A DNA stretch of 64,000 nt from Amycolatopsis mongoliensis (GCF_030285665.1 NZ_CP127295.1:7192001-7256000); one strand, 5' to 3'. Positions 41,544 through 55,410 are shown, counted from the first letter of the stretch. Numbers and translations: made by a program. Notes: generated by a model not told the origin, from the letters alone.

Positions 41544-42079
41544 GTGGCGAGTGAAGAACTTCTTGCGCAGGTGGTTCCGCCACCGCGGCGGGACCAAGTG
41601 GAGGCGCCAGACTGGTCGGCGGTGCATGAACGGATGGGAGTGACCCTCCCGAGTGGCTACAGGTGGCTGGTCGAGCGGTACGGGGCGGGAGTGTTCGACG
41701 AGTTCCTTCACGTTTCCAGCCTTGGGCGTCGGCCGACGCGATCCGCTTGGAACATCAGGTTGAGCGGGCTGCTTGGGCTCTGAACTACTTGCGTGAGCGC
41801 GGCGAGAACATTCCCTATGCCGAATCCGAAATTCTTCCGGTGACGAGGGATGACAATGGTGATACTTGCTACAGTACCGCTGAGCTGTTCGGCGACTTCT
41901 GCGCTGTTCTCGATGTGCCTGCCGGGGACCTGGCCGTGGTGACCAGCGTCCCGATGCCGGACGCGCCCCCGACGAGGCCGACCGTTGCCGGCGTGGCTGA
42001 GCTCATCTGGGAGGTGCGGCGCCTCAGCTGCAGTCAGCTCCAGCAGACCAGGGATCTCGCGGAAGCCTTGCGGCGGTAG
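41544..42079 (+). pseudogene. Frameshifted SUKH (SMI1/KNR4) immunity protein
   Basis: A SUKH-family immunity gene split in two frames. The first part, from GTG 41544, encodes DWSAVHERMGVTLPSGYRWL and VERYGAGVFDEFLHV; the second, from about 41716, encodes PWASADAIRLEHQVERAAWA, NIPYAESEILPVTRDDNGDT and CYSTAELFGDFCAVL. Restoring one T in the TTT run at 41713-41715 gives FLHVFQPWASADAI, exactly the family's expected continuation. SUKH proteins neutralise many polymorphic toxins. No matching toxin tip remains upstream, so this is an orphan immunity relic, or an intact gene with one sequencing error. Confidence 0.82.
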
Positions 42080-42145
42080 CTGCCGATCCCGACGACGCAG
42101 CCGCCGACCAGGTCGGGGTCGAGAGCCACTCAACCGCCGAGGGAT

Positions 42146-42169
42146 GCCGGGCCGAAGATCCGGCCCGGC
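42146..42169. terminator. Bidirectional hairpin terminator between the SUKH gene and the sialidase gene
   Basis: Perfect 9-base stem GCCGGGCCG / CGGCCCGGC with a 6-base loop (AAGATC). It sits between the ends of two convergent genes and 14 bases beyond the sialidase stop, as expected for a shared terminator in a high-G+C genome without a U-run. Confidence 0.65.
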
Positions 42170-42182
42170 CGCCCCGACACTG

Positions 42183-43679
42183 TCAGCCGCAGTGTTCGAA
42201 TGCGCTCGTGTACGTCTGGCCGCCCGCGGTGCCGCCCCACTGGACGCACTTGTCCGCCGCCGCTGCCTCGACCGGGCCCGCGAAGTACGAGAACGACCCC
42301 GAGTCGGTGATCCGCGAGGATCCCTTGACCTCCAGGAAGGCCGACGTCGCCGTGGCCGTCCCGGCCGCGTCGTTCTTCATCGTGCTGACGCAGTTCTGGC
42401 CGTTCGAAGCGTTGTACGACAGGTAGACCGTGCCCGCCGTGCCGAGCGATGCCTGGTCGATCACGCCGTACCCGCCGCCGCAGGCCGGAGCGCCGAGCGC
42501 GGTGTCGGTGACCGTGGCGTAGCGGATCGTGTCGTTGGCGTGGTACTCCGGCCCCGCTTCGAACAGCACGCCGACCGACGACTGCGACAGCTGCACCATG
42601 TCCGAGTAGGCCGCGTCCTGGCCCCACACGAGCAGGCTGTCCGCGGTGCCCGTCCAGTTGGCGCCTTCGTCGAAGGACGAGTGGATCCGCAGCTCCTTGC
42701 GACGGTCGCAAGTGGACGGTGCGGCGAACACGATCCGGTTGTACTTGCCCCCGGTGTCGGTGGCGCTCATCCGCGCCGTCGAGCCTTCGACGGTCGGCGT
42801 GACGAGGTCGGTGGCGAAGGCGAACTTCGAGCTGAAGGTCGCACCGCCGTCGGAGCTGATCGCGAAGGCGCGGTTGTGCGTGCCGTCCGAAACGCACTTG
42901 TTGTCGCTGTTCGCGTCGTTGCGCGCCGCGGCGTAGATCCGACCGTCCTTCAGCTCGGTGACGCTGATCTCCTGCGGGTTCATCAGGTCCGACGTGGACG
43001 TGTCGGTCGCCCCGCGGTGCCAAGTCGCGCCCTGGTCGTCGCTGTAGACCAGGGAACCGGTGTTCTTGCCGCTGATCGTGTAGCTCATCCCCGCGACGAT
43101 TCGCCCGGCATGCGCGCCGCGCGTCAGCACGATCCCGTGCGACGGCCCGGTGGCCAGCCAGCCGGGCGCGCTTGCGAACCCGAGTTCGGTCGTCAGCACC
43201 CGCGGCGCACCCCACGTCTTGCCGTTGTCCTCGCTGATGGACACGCGCGGGATGCGGCCGCAGGACGGGTTGGTGTAGCACTGCATCGTCGACAGCAGCA
43301 CGATCCGGTTGCTGCCCGGGATGACGATCGGCGCCGGGTTGCCCTTCGTGTCGCCGTTCGCCTTGATGACGGTGGCCAGCGCGCTCCACGTCTTGCCGCC
43401 GTCGGTCGAGCGCTTCATCACGAGATCGATCTCGCCGAGGTCGGCGCACGTGCTGGCGCCGCCGTTGCGGCCCTCGGCGAAGGCCAGCAGGTCGCCGTTG
43501 TTCGCCTTGACGATGGTGGGGATGCGGTAACAGTCGTGTCCCTCGGTGTTTTTGTTGAACACCAGCGTGCTGGCCACGTCGGCCGACGCCACGGAGGCGC
43601 CGACGGCCGCCGGGACGGCGACGGCGGCGCACCCCAGCAGCCCGGCCAGCAGGCCCTGGGCGAGTCGGGTGATCTTCAC
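42183..43679 (-). CDS. Secreted exo-alpha-sialidase (neuraminidase)
   Basis: Extracellular glycosidase of 498 residues that releases terminal sialic acid. Signal peptide at residues 1-34 (ITRLAQGLLAGLLGCAAVAV ... ASA). The six-bladed propeller begins with the YRIP motif (HDCYRIPTIVKANNGDLLAF) and has Asp-box repeats: STDGGKTW, SEDNGKTW, SDDQGATW, SSDGGATF and SFDEGANW. PGWLATGPSHGIVL is the usual region preceding the second catalytic residues. A C-terminal extension of about 90 residues with several Cys (ACGGGYGVIDQ, GQNCVSTMKND, EHCG) resembles a small carbohydrate-binding or jelly-roll domain and is likely disulphide-bonded. An isolated gene, convergent with the polymorphic-toxin region and codirectional with YeiH. 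Confidence 0.92.
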   Translation of the reverse strand: MKITRLAQGLLAGLLGCAAVAVPAAVGASVASADVASTLVFNKNTEGHDCYRIPTIVKANNGDLLAFAEGRNGGASTCADLGEIDLVMKRSTDGGKTWSALATVIKANGDTKGNPAPIVIPGSNRIVLLSTMQCYTNPSCGRIPRVSISEDNGKTWGAPRVLTTELGFASAPGWLATGPSHGIVLTRGAHAGRIVAGMSYTISGKNTGSLVYSDDQGATWHRGATDTSTSDLMNPQEISVTELKDGRIYAAARNDANSDNKCVSDGTHNRAFAISSDGGATFSSKFAFATDLVTPTVEGSTARMSATDTGGKYNRIVFAAPSTCDRRKELRIHSSFDEGANWTGTADSLLVWGQDAAYSDMVQLSQSSVGVLFEAGPEYHANDTIRYATVTDTALGAPACGGGYGVIDQASLGTAGTVYLSYNASNGQNCVSTMKNDAAGTATATSAFLEVKGSSRITDSGSFSYFAGPVEAAAADKCVQWGGTAGGQTYTSAFEHCG

Positions 43680-43799
43680 GGTGAAAGCTCCCTACGGATT
43701 CGTTCTACGTCCTACGTCTCGGCGGTAGCGTCGACGCGGCCCGTACAAGACCCGTACAACCCGGCGTATAACGACCTATACCTTGCCGGAAGGGAAATT

Positions 43800-44774
43800 T
43801 CAGGTGAACGCAGCCAGGGTGCCGAAGCCGGTCGCCAGCACCAGAAGCGTGGACAGGAAACCCAGGAGCAGCGCCCGGCCGCCGCCGCGCAGCAGCGGGC
43901 CGAGCCGGACGCCGCAGCCGAGCCCGAACAGCGCGCCGGCGAGCAGGAGCGTCGACGCGGTCTTCGCGACGTCGAGCGCGAACGCCGGGACGAGCCCCGT
44001 GGTGCGAACCGCGACCATGGCCAGGAACCCGAGGACGAACAGCGGGACGAGGGGCGCGTGCCCGCCGCGGCGGGTGCGTTCGGCGGCGCCGACGAGCGCG
44101 ACCACCGGCGCGAGCAGGACGACGCGGCTCAGCTTCACCGTGATCGCGACCGCGACCGCGGCGGCGCCCGCGGGTCCGGCGGCCGCAACGACCTGCGCGA
44201 CCTCGTGCACCGAGATCCCGGCCCAGGTGCCGGTCCTGGTCGCGTCCAGCCCGAGCGCGTGGGCGAGCAGGGGGAGCGCGCCGAGGGCGAGGCTGCCGTA
44301 GCAGGTGACGAGGGCGACGGCCGTCGCGACGTCTTCGTCTTCGCGGTCGACCACGCCTTCCATCGCCGCGATCGCCGAGGCTCCGCAGATCGAAAACCCG
44401 GTGGCGACCAGCAGGGCGAGGCTGCGCGGCACGCGGACCAGCCGGCCGAGGCCGAGCGTGCCGAGGAAGGTGACCGCGACCGTCAGCACCACGGCGGCGA
44501 GCGTGCCGGGGCCGAGCGCGAGCACCGTGGGAAGCGCGAGCTGCAGGCCGAGCAGGACGACGCCCGCGCGCAGCAGGCGTTTCGTGATCCGGGCGATGGC
44601 CGTCCGGTGCTCGTCGGTGAGCGCCGGCGTGCTCCCGACGACGATGCCGAGCACCACGGCGACGGTCAGGGCGCCCGCGACCGGCCAAACCGAACTGAGC
44701 GCGTACGCCGCGGCGACGCCGGCCGCGGTGATCGCGAGGCCGGGGAGGAGCGGTTTCGCCGACGTGAGTGCCAT
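43800..44774 (-). CDS. YeiH/UPF0324 family putative sulfate exporter
   Basis: Inner-membrane protein of 324 residues with about ten hydrophobic helices. RLLRAGVVLLGLQLALPTVL, GLGRLVRVPRSLALLVATG, the signature SICGASAIAAMEGVVDRED and VHEVAQVVAAAGPAGAAA match UPF0324, a family annotated as putative sulfate exporters, for which direct functional proof is thin. ATG 44774 is chosen because upstream in-frame sequence overlaps the divergent LysR gene. Divergent from the LysR-type regulator 70 bases away, which is the classical arrangement for a LysR target. Confidence 0.88.
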   Translation of the reverse strand: MALTSAKPLLPGLAITAAGVAAAYALSSVWPVAGALTVAVVLGIVVGSTPALTDEHRTAIARITKRLLRAGVVLLGLQLALPTVLALGPGTLAAVVLTVAVTFLGTLGLGRLVRVPRSLALLVATGFSICGASAIAAMEGVVDREDEDVATAVALVTCYGSLALGALPLLAHALGLDATRTGTWAGISVHEVAQVVAAAGPAGAAAVAVAITVKLSRVVLLAPVVALVGAAERTRRGGHAPLVPLFVLGFLAMVAVRTTGLVPAFALDVAKTASTLLLAGALFGLGCGVRLGPLLRGGGRALLLGFLSTLLVLATGFGTLAAFT

Positions 44775-44844
44775 GCCTCCAGCGTCGCCGGGTCCGTGTG
44801 TCCGCGGTAGCCGCCGGTCCGCTGGGAGGTCATAGACTGAGGCT
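44775..44844. promoter_or_regulatory. Divergent promoter between yeiH-like and LysR genes
   Basis: A 70-base gap between two outward-facing genes. LysR-type regulators commonly bind such short shared regions to repress themselves and activate the divergent gene. I do not see an unambiguous T-N11-A palindrome; CATAGACTGAGGCTATG (44832-44848) is an inverted repeat with CATAG / CTATG arms that overlaps the LysR start codon and is a candidate. Confidence 0.5.
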
Positions 44845-45747
44845 ATGAGTGGACCTGATCTCGACTCGCTGCGCCTGCTGGTGCTCGTCGACGACCTCGG
44901 CAGCATCGGCCAGGCGGCCGGGGCGCTCGGCATCGCCCAGCCATCGGCGAGCAAACGGCTGTCCACTTTGGAGCGACAGCTGGGACTTTCCCTGGTGGAC
45001 CGGACCCGCCGCGGCTCGGCGCTGACCCCGGACGGCCGGGTGATCGCCGGCTGGGCGCACCGCGTGCTGGCCGAAGTGGACGGACTGCGCACGGGCGCGG
45101 AGGCGCTGCGGACCCAGCGCGGCGCGAAGCTGCGGGTCGCGGCGAGCATGACGCTGGCCGAGCACTTCGTGCCCGCGTGGATCGGCGAGGTGAAGCGGAC
45201 CGGGCCGGACACCTACGTCGGGCTCGAGGTGGTGAACTCCGGGCACGTCGCCGACCTGGTCACGGGCGGCCGGGTGGACCTCGGCTTCGTCGAGTCGCCG
45301 GGGCCGTGGCCGGGCCTGTCCACGCGGCGGGTCGCGTCGGACCGGCTCGTCGTGGTGGTCCCGGCCGGGCACCCGTGGGCGCGCCGGCGGCGTCCGCTCA
45401 CGGCTGCCGAGCTGGCGGCGACGCCGCTGGTGGTGCGGGAGCCGGGCTCGGGGACGCGCGAAACGGTCGAGGCGGCGTTGCGCCGGGCCGGGGTGGGGGC
45501 GGTGACGCCGTTGCTGGAGCTGGGATCGGCGTCCGCGGTGCGGAACGCGGTGATCGCCGGCGCCGGGCCGGCGGTGATCAGCGAGCTGGACGTGGTGCGC
45601 GAGGTCGCGGGCCGGCGGCTGGTCCCGGTCGCGGTGGCCGGGGTCGAGCTCGGCCGGGTGCTGCGGGCGGTGTGGCCGGCGGGCCGTCGCTTGACGGGCC
45701 CGGCGGCGGAGCTGCTGACGCTGGCGGTCAAGTCCGGGGCGGCTTGA
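44845..45747 (+). CDS. LysR-type transcriptional regulator
   Basis: DNA-binding regulator of 300 residues. The N-terminal winged helix (LDSLRLLVLVDDLGSIGQAA, then PSASKRLSTLERQLGLSLVD) is followed by a periplasmic-binding-protein-like effector domain with paired lobes (TYVGLEVVNSGHVADLVTGG, GLSTRRVASDRLVVVVPAGH, PLVVREPGSGTRE). Divergent from the YeiH-like exporter, so it likely regulates that gene in response to a sulfur or small-molecule ligand; the analogous YeiE-yeiH pair is known in enterobacteria. No known ligand from sequence. Confidence 0.92.
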   Translation: MSGPDLDSLRLLVLVDDLGSIGQAAGALGIAQPSASKRLSTLERQLGLSLVDRTRRGSALTPDGRVIAGWAHRVLAEVDGLRTGAEALRTQRGAKLRVAASMTLAEHFVPAWIGEVKRTGPDTYVGLEVVNSGHVADLVTGGRVDLGFVESPGPWPGLSTRRVASDRLVVVVPAGHPWARRRRPLTAAELAATPLVVREPGSGTRETVEAALRRAGVGAVTPLLELGSASAVRNAVIAGAGPAVISELDVVREVAGRRLVPVAVAGVELGRVLRAVWPAGRRLTGPAAELLTLAVKSGAA

Positions 45748-45799
45748 GGGCCGGTCCGGCTTGGGGCGGGTCTCCTGCGGGTTGCCGTCGATCCAACGG

Positions 45800-45809
45800 C
45801 GATATATCG
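45800..45809. promoter_or_regulatory. Palindromic CGATATATCG, candidate PadR operator
   Basis: Perfect 10-base palindrome, 38 bases before the PadR start, followed by further CGTCG and CGATAC half-like elements at 45808-45835. It is A+T-rich in otherwise G+C-rich DNA. PadR-family regulators typically bind ATAT-cored palindromes in their own promoters, so autoregulation is likely. Inference from position and base pattern only. Confidence 0.55.
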
Positions 45810-45847
45810 TCGTAGTGTCGGCGATACGGCGAGTGGAGGAGACAGTC

Positions 45848-47017
45848 ATGGAGATGAGCGCGGGAGCAGGACGCATGTTCGGCGGCTTCGGGGGCGGCTT
45901 CGGTGGCCACGGGCCCGGGGTGGCCGGTCACCACGTCCACGGCGGTTTCGGGCACCCGGGGCCGGCCCGGCCGGACCACGCGGAAGGGCCGGGTGGCCGC
46001 GGCCATCCGGCGCACGGGCACGGCCGTCCCGGCCCCGGGGAAGAGCCGGGCGGCCACGGCGTCGCGGACCACGGGGAGGAGCCCGGCGGCCCGGGGCACC
46101 CGGATCTCGGCCACGGCCACCCTGGTCCCGGCGAGGACCATCCGGCGCACCCGGGCCACGGCCACTTCGGTCACGGTCCCGGCGGCCTCGGCCACCCGGA
46201 CCTGGGTCACGGTCTGCCGGGTCACTTCGGACCGCTGGACCACGGCGGCTTCGGGCACCCGGATCCGGGTCACGGCCTGCCGGGTCACTCCGGGCCCCCG
46301 GACCACGGCGGCTTCGGCCACCCCGAGCACGGCCACGGCATCCCCGGTCACGAGGACTGGGACGCCGGCCCCGAGCTGGCGCGCGGCGGGTTCCCGCCCC
46401 ACCCGCCGCACCCACCCCAACCGCCGGGAGCGCCGGGTGGGCCCGGGTTTCCCGGCTTCCCCGGTGGCCCCGGTTCCTTCGGCGGTCACGGTGGCTGGTT
46501 CGGCGGCGCCGGGCCGTTCCAGCGGGTGCGGGAGTTCCGGGGCGGCGGGCGCGCGCCGGCCCGGCCGGTGCGGCCGGCCGTGCTGGCGCTGCTCGCCGAG
46601 CAGCCGATGCACGGCTACCAGCTGATGCAGGAGATCCGGCGCCGCACGAACGACCGATGGCGGCCGAGCCCCGGCTCCGTCTACCCGATCCTGCAGCAGC
46701 TGGAGGACGAGGGCCTGGTCCACACGGCCGAGACCGGTGGCCGCCGCGTCGCCGAGCTCACCGACGCCGGCCGCGAGCACGTCGCCGGGCGGGAGGCGGA
46801 GTTCGCCGCCCTGTGGGCCGAGCCCGAGGAAGAGCCCGGCGCCGACCGCTTCGCCGAGCTGTGGCACGCGCTGGGGGAGCTGTCCGGCGCGGCCGCCCAG
46901 GTCGGCTACAGCGGAACGGAAGCCCAGGTGGCCGAGGTGAAGAAGATCCTCGCCGACGCCCGCCGCCGCGTCTACGCGGTGCTGGCCGACGCCGGCCTGG
47001 AGGACGAGGACGCCTGA
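45848..47017 (+). CDS. PadR family regulator with long Gly/His/Pro-rich N-terminus
   Basis: A 389-residue transcription factor in two parts. Residues 1-240 are a low-complexity Gly/His/Pro/Asp repeat (units like DHGGFGHPDPGHGLPGHSG) with a very large number of histidines; residues 245-330 are the PadR winged helix (AVLALLAEQPMHGYQLMQEI, PSPGSVYPILQQLEDEGLVH, ETGGRRVAELTDAGR); the last 55 residues are the dimerising helix. Normal PadR proteins have only 110-190 residues. Such a His-rich extension is suited to binding Ni, Zn or Cu, so a metal-responsive role is plausible. ATG 45848 follows GGAGGA. No target gene is obvious; the methyltransferase downstream is separated by a strong hairpin. Confidence 0.85.
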   Translation: MEMSAGAGRMFGGFGGGFGGHGPGVAGHHVHGGFGHPGPARPDHAEGPGGRGHPAHGHGRPGPGEEPGGHGVADHGEEPGGPGHPDLGHGHPGPGEDHPAHPGHGHFGHGPGGLGHPDLGHGLPGHFGPLDHGGFGHPDPGHGLPGHSGPPDHGGFGHPEHGHGIPGHEDWDAGPELARGGFPPHPPHPPQPPGAPGGPGFPGFPGGPGSFGGHGGWFGGAGPFQRVREFRGGGRAPARPVRPAVLALLAEQPMHGYQLMQEIRRRTNDRWRPSPGSVYPILQQLEDEGLVHTAETGGRRVAELTDAGREHVAGREAEFAALWAEPEEEPGADRFAELWHALGELSGAAAQVGYSGTEAQVAEVKKILADARRRVYAVLADAGLEDEDA

Positions 47018-47037
47018 CGCTCCACACGGCCGTGAAA

Positions 47038-47090
47038 GCCGTGAAGGCCTCCTTCCCGGCCATAAGAGCCGGGAAGGAGGCCTTCACGGC
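47038..47090. terminator. Long perfect inverted repeat (Amycolatopsis-type intergenic hairpin)
   Basis: Two perfectly complementary 23-base arms, from GCCGTGAAGGCCTCC (47038) through CCGGC (47060), and 47068-47090, with the 7-base loop CATAAGA. It lies in the 117-base gap after the PadR gene and would end its transcript. I recall GTGAAGGCCTCCTTCCC-type repeats between many genes of Amycolatopsis; a second copy of the first nine bases (GCCGTGAAA) precedes the left arm. Confidence 0.75.
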
Positions 47091-47134
47091 AAACGGCGGT
47101 TCGGGCGACGAGGGGCCGGGTAGGGTCGGATTGC

Positions 47135-48166
47135 ATGGAGGAAAAGGACTTCGCGGCGCACCTCACCGCGACGATGACCGGCAGCGCGCTCACCATGCTG
47201 ATCGGCGTCGGTCATCGCACCGGGCTCTTCGAGGCGGCGGCGCGCGGGCCGGCCACCAGCGGCGAACTCGCCGGACGCGCGGGGCTTCAGGAGCGGTACG
47301 TCCGCGAATGGCTCGGGGCGATGGTCACCGGTGGCATCTTCACCCTCGAAGCAGGGCAGTACGCCTTCCCACCCGAGCACGCGAAGTTCCTGCTCGGCGA
47401 GACGGCGTCGAACCTCATGCCGTCCTTGCTGACGCTGTCCGCGTTCACCGGCATCCTCCCCGACCTGGAACGCGCGTTCGCCGAAGGCGGCGGCGTCCCG
47501 AGGTCGGCGTACGGGCCCCACCTCGAAACTCTCGGCGCGAAGACCGGCGACAGCTGGAAGCACGTCTACCGCGAACACCTCGTGGACGGCTTCTTCGGCG
47601 CGGTCCCCGGCCTGAAGGAGCGGCTGACAGCCGGGGCGCGCGTGCTCGACCTCGGCTGCGGCACCGGGAACGCCATCGCCGTCGCCGCCCGCGCGTTCCC
47701 CGCGTCGCGGTTCACCGGCCTCGACATCAACCCCGGCGTCGTCGAGCAGGCAAAGGAGATCGGGCTGCCGAACGCCGAATTCGTCGTCGGGGACGCCGCC
47801 GAGCTGACCGCCGACCCGCCCTACGACGTGATCACGGCGTTCGACGCGATCCACGACCAGGACCGCCCGGACGTCGTGCTGCGCCGGATCCGCGAAGCGC
47901 TGCACGAAGACAGCCTGTTCTTCATGGTGGACACCAACTTCTCCAGCCACGTGGCGAAGAACGTCGGCAACCCGCTGGCGGCGCTCTGCTACTCGATCAG
48001 CCTGATGTACTGCACGACGACGTCGCTGGCCGAGGGCGGCGCCGCGCTCGGCGCCATGTGGGGCACCGAAACGGCACGGGAAATGCTCGCGGACGCGGGG
48101 TTCGGGCACGTCGACGTGCTCGGGTCCCCGCGTCCGCAGAACTGCATCTACGCCTGCCGGCCGTGA
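47135..48166 (+). CDS. Class I SAM-dependent methyltransferase with winged-helix N-terminus
   Basis: Cytosolic methyltransferase of 343 residues. Residues 20-95 are a winged-helix dimerisation region (TGLFEAAARGPATSGELAGR, YVREWLGAMVTGGIF). Motif I is VLDLGCGTGNAIAVAA at about residues 170-185, motif II FTGLDINPG, and DVITAFDAIHDQDRPDVVLR fits the substrate-side motif IV. It resembles mycobacterial Rv2258c-like proteins and small-molecule O-methyltransferases; substrate unknown. ATG 47135 has GGGTCGG-type spacing and is preceded by the hairpin above. Its stop nearly touches the stop of the convergent peptidase gene. Confidence 0.87.
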   Translation: MEEKDFAAHLTATMTGSALTMLIGVGHRTGLFEAAARGPATSGELAGRAGLQERYVREWLGAMVTGGIFTLEAGQYAFPPEHAKFLLGETASNLMPSLLTLSAFTGILPDLERAFAEGGGVPRSAYGPHLETLGAKTGDSWKHVYREHLVDGFFGAVPGLKERLTAGARVLDLGCGTGNAIAVAARAFPASRFTGLDINPGVVEQAKEIGLPNAEFVVGDAAELTADPPYDVITAFDAIHDQDRPDVVLRRIREALHEDSLFFMVDTNFSSHVAKNVGNPLAALCYSISLMYCTTTSLAEGGAALGAMWGTETAREMLADAGFGHVDVLGSPRPQNCIYACRP

Positions 48167-48167
48167 G

Positions 48168-49487
48168 TCACTGCTGGTACGGCGCCGCCGCGGCCTTCGC
48201 CGCCGTGATGAACGCGCCCTTGTTCTTCGGCCAGAACGTGCTGTCGACGCAGGTGTAGCGGGGCAGGAAGCCGCCGCAGGTGCCGCTCGAGCCGCCGACT
48301 TCGAACGTCACGCTGGCGACGCCCAGTTCGCCGTAGGTGAAGTCGTCGGTGGTGCCGCTCGTGTCGTAGCCGACGGTCTCCTCGTTGGTGCCGACCAGGT
48401 AGCCGTTGGACGCCGCGTACTTCGCGCCGAGCTTGCGGTACTGCGCGTCGTTCGGGGAGGTGGCCTGCGTGAAGCCCCAGGGGATGATGATGTCGTTGCC
48501 GTAGCTGTGCAGCGTGATCATCGTGCCCTTGGCGGTCGACGGCGCCGGGTCGTTGTTCCCGGTGCCGCGCTGGTCCGGGAAGATCGCGCGGGCCAGCTTC
48601 TCCAGCGCCTGCGTCTCGGGTTCGGAGCCGGCGCTCGCGCCCTGGTAGGTCTCGGCGCAGGGGGAGTTGGAGTCACCGCCCCACTTGAACGTCGAGTTGC
48701 GGTTGAGGTCGATGCCGATGTTCGTGCCGGTGCAGCCGCCGCGGGTGTTGTCGGCGTTCTTGCGCTGCAGCTTCGGCGAGTTGCCGCCCGAGGCGACGAT
48801 GTCGACGCCGTCCGGGTTGGCGATCGGCACCACCCACACCTCGGTGGTGTCCAAAATGGACTTCGCGGTGGCGTCGGTGGCGTAGCCGTCGGCGAGGTAG
48901 TCGATCCAGCGCCAGGCGAGCTCCCCGGTCGACAGCTCGCGCGCGTGGATCTGGGCCATCAGGAAGAGCTTCGGCTTCGGCGACGCCGTCGAGAGCGTGC
49001 AGTCGCCGGCCTGCTTCTTGGTGAGGCAGATGGCCTGGACGTCGTGACCGCCCTGGCCCTGGGTCTTCTTCCACGACTGGCCGATCGTGTACTTCGTGGC
49101 CAGGTCGGGGTGCGCGGCGGCGACGGCGGTGAGGTGGTTCTCGTGCGCCGTGACGGTGCGGTACCCGCCGTAGAAGGTGTCGGCCGCCAGGGAGTTCGCC
49201 TGCGCGGGGAGTTCCTTGTAGACGGTGTCGAAGAACGAGGGGCGGTAGCCCAGGGCAAGCAGCCGGTTCGCGACGGCCTGGCCGCCGACGACGTAGGCGG
49301 CGCCGGCGTCCCCTTCCTCGACGTCGAACCCGGCCGCGGCCAGGGCCTGTGCCTGGGCGGCGGTGGCCGGGACACGCCAGAACACGGGAGTGTCGGCGGG
49401 CTGTGCGGCCGCGGTGCCGCCGAGCAGCGCGGACAGCACGACACCGGTCGCCGCCAGTGCGAGCCGGGACAGGGACCTTGACGCCAT
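48168..49487 (-). CDS. Secreted M14 zinc carboxypeptidase
   Basis: Extracellular metallocarboxypeptidase of 439 residues. Signal peptide at about residues 1-29 (LALAATGVVLSALLGGTAAA). A short pro-region follows, then the M14 domain. Zinc ligands are His181 and Glu184 in QIHARELSTGE, with the third His in MITLHSYGND; the substrate-binding VWVVPIANPDGVD and DLNRNSTFKW are the usual N-P-x-G and N-R motifs; catalytic Glu lies in ASVTFEVGGSS near the end. Cys residues at intervals suggest disulphides. Likely a T-type zinc carboxypeptidase removing C-terminal residues from peptides outside the cell. Confidence 0.93.
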   Translation of the reverse strand: MASRSLSRLALAATGVVLSALLGGTAAAQPADTPVFWRVPATAAQAQALAAAGFDVEEGDAGAAYVVGGQAVANRLLALGYRPSFFDTVYKELPAQANSLAADTFYGGYRTVTAHENHLTAVAAAHPDLATKYTIGQSWKKTQGQGGHDVQAICLTKKQAGDCTLSTASPKPKLFLMAQIHARELSTGELAWRWIDYLADGYATDATAKSILDTTEVWVVPIANPDGVDIVASGGNSPKLQRKNADNTRGGCTGTNIGIDLNRNSTFKWGGDSNSPCAETYQGASAGSEPETQALEKLARAIFPDQRGTGNNDPAPSTAKGTMITLHSYGNDIIIPWGFTQATSPNDAQYRKLGAKYAASNGYLVGTNEETVGYDTSGTTDDFTYGELGVASVTFEVGGSSGTCGGFLPRYTCVDSTFWPKNKGAFITAAKAAAAPYQQ

Positions 49488-49619
49488 CGGGTGAGCTCCT
49501 CACGGCCGCGTGGATGGGGGTTCCGGCCCGGGCTCTCGGTCACCGGACCGGCACGCACAGTGTGTCGGTCCGGGACAAACCCGCCATACCCCCGAAAGTC
49601 GCGAACCCGTCCAACGGCA

Positions 49620-49651
49620 AGGGCGGCACCTTCCTGGGAAAGTGCCGCCCT
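49620..49651. terminator. Hairpin terminator downstream of the acyl-CoA carboxylase gene
   Basis: Stem AGGGCGGCAC / GTGCCGCCCT (10 base pairs) with a 12-base loop, 14 bases beyond the carboxylase stop (minus strand). Expected location for its transcription end, upstream of the peptidase promoter. Confidence 0.7.
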
Positions 49652-49664
49652 CCGCCGATCGCCG

Positions 49665-55136
<5,472 letters not shown>

Positions 55137-55270
55137 CGGCTGAGCCTCCCAAGTACCCACGCACAGAAGGCGACGCACCTGTCCTGGGGCGTCGCCTGCA
55201 CCTGTCTACACCCTGCTGGATTACCGCCGGGTAGACCAATGTCCGCCATGGCGCGTGCCGAGGCGGCTGC

Positions 55271-55289
55271 TTTGTGGGAACCCCACAAA
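55271..55289. promoter_or_regulatory. Candidate operator upstream of the acyl-CoA carboxylase gene
   Basis: TTTGTGGGAACCCCACAAA, an inverted repeat with 8-base arms, lies in the 274-base gap before the carboxylase (135-153 bases upstream of its GTG). A related half-site CCACAAA occurs at 55337-55343. Placement and symmetry suit a TetR- or MarR-type lipid regulator; the protein is not identified. Confidence 0.55.
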
Positions 55290-55410
55290 AAGCGACCCGC
55301 GCCACACCGCGGGGGCCGGATTTCTCGCGAGGACTGCCACAAAGCACGGTGCGCAGCTTACGGCGGGAACGGATAGGGAAACATCCGGTGACGCGGAGAT
55401 AAGGGGTCGG

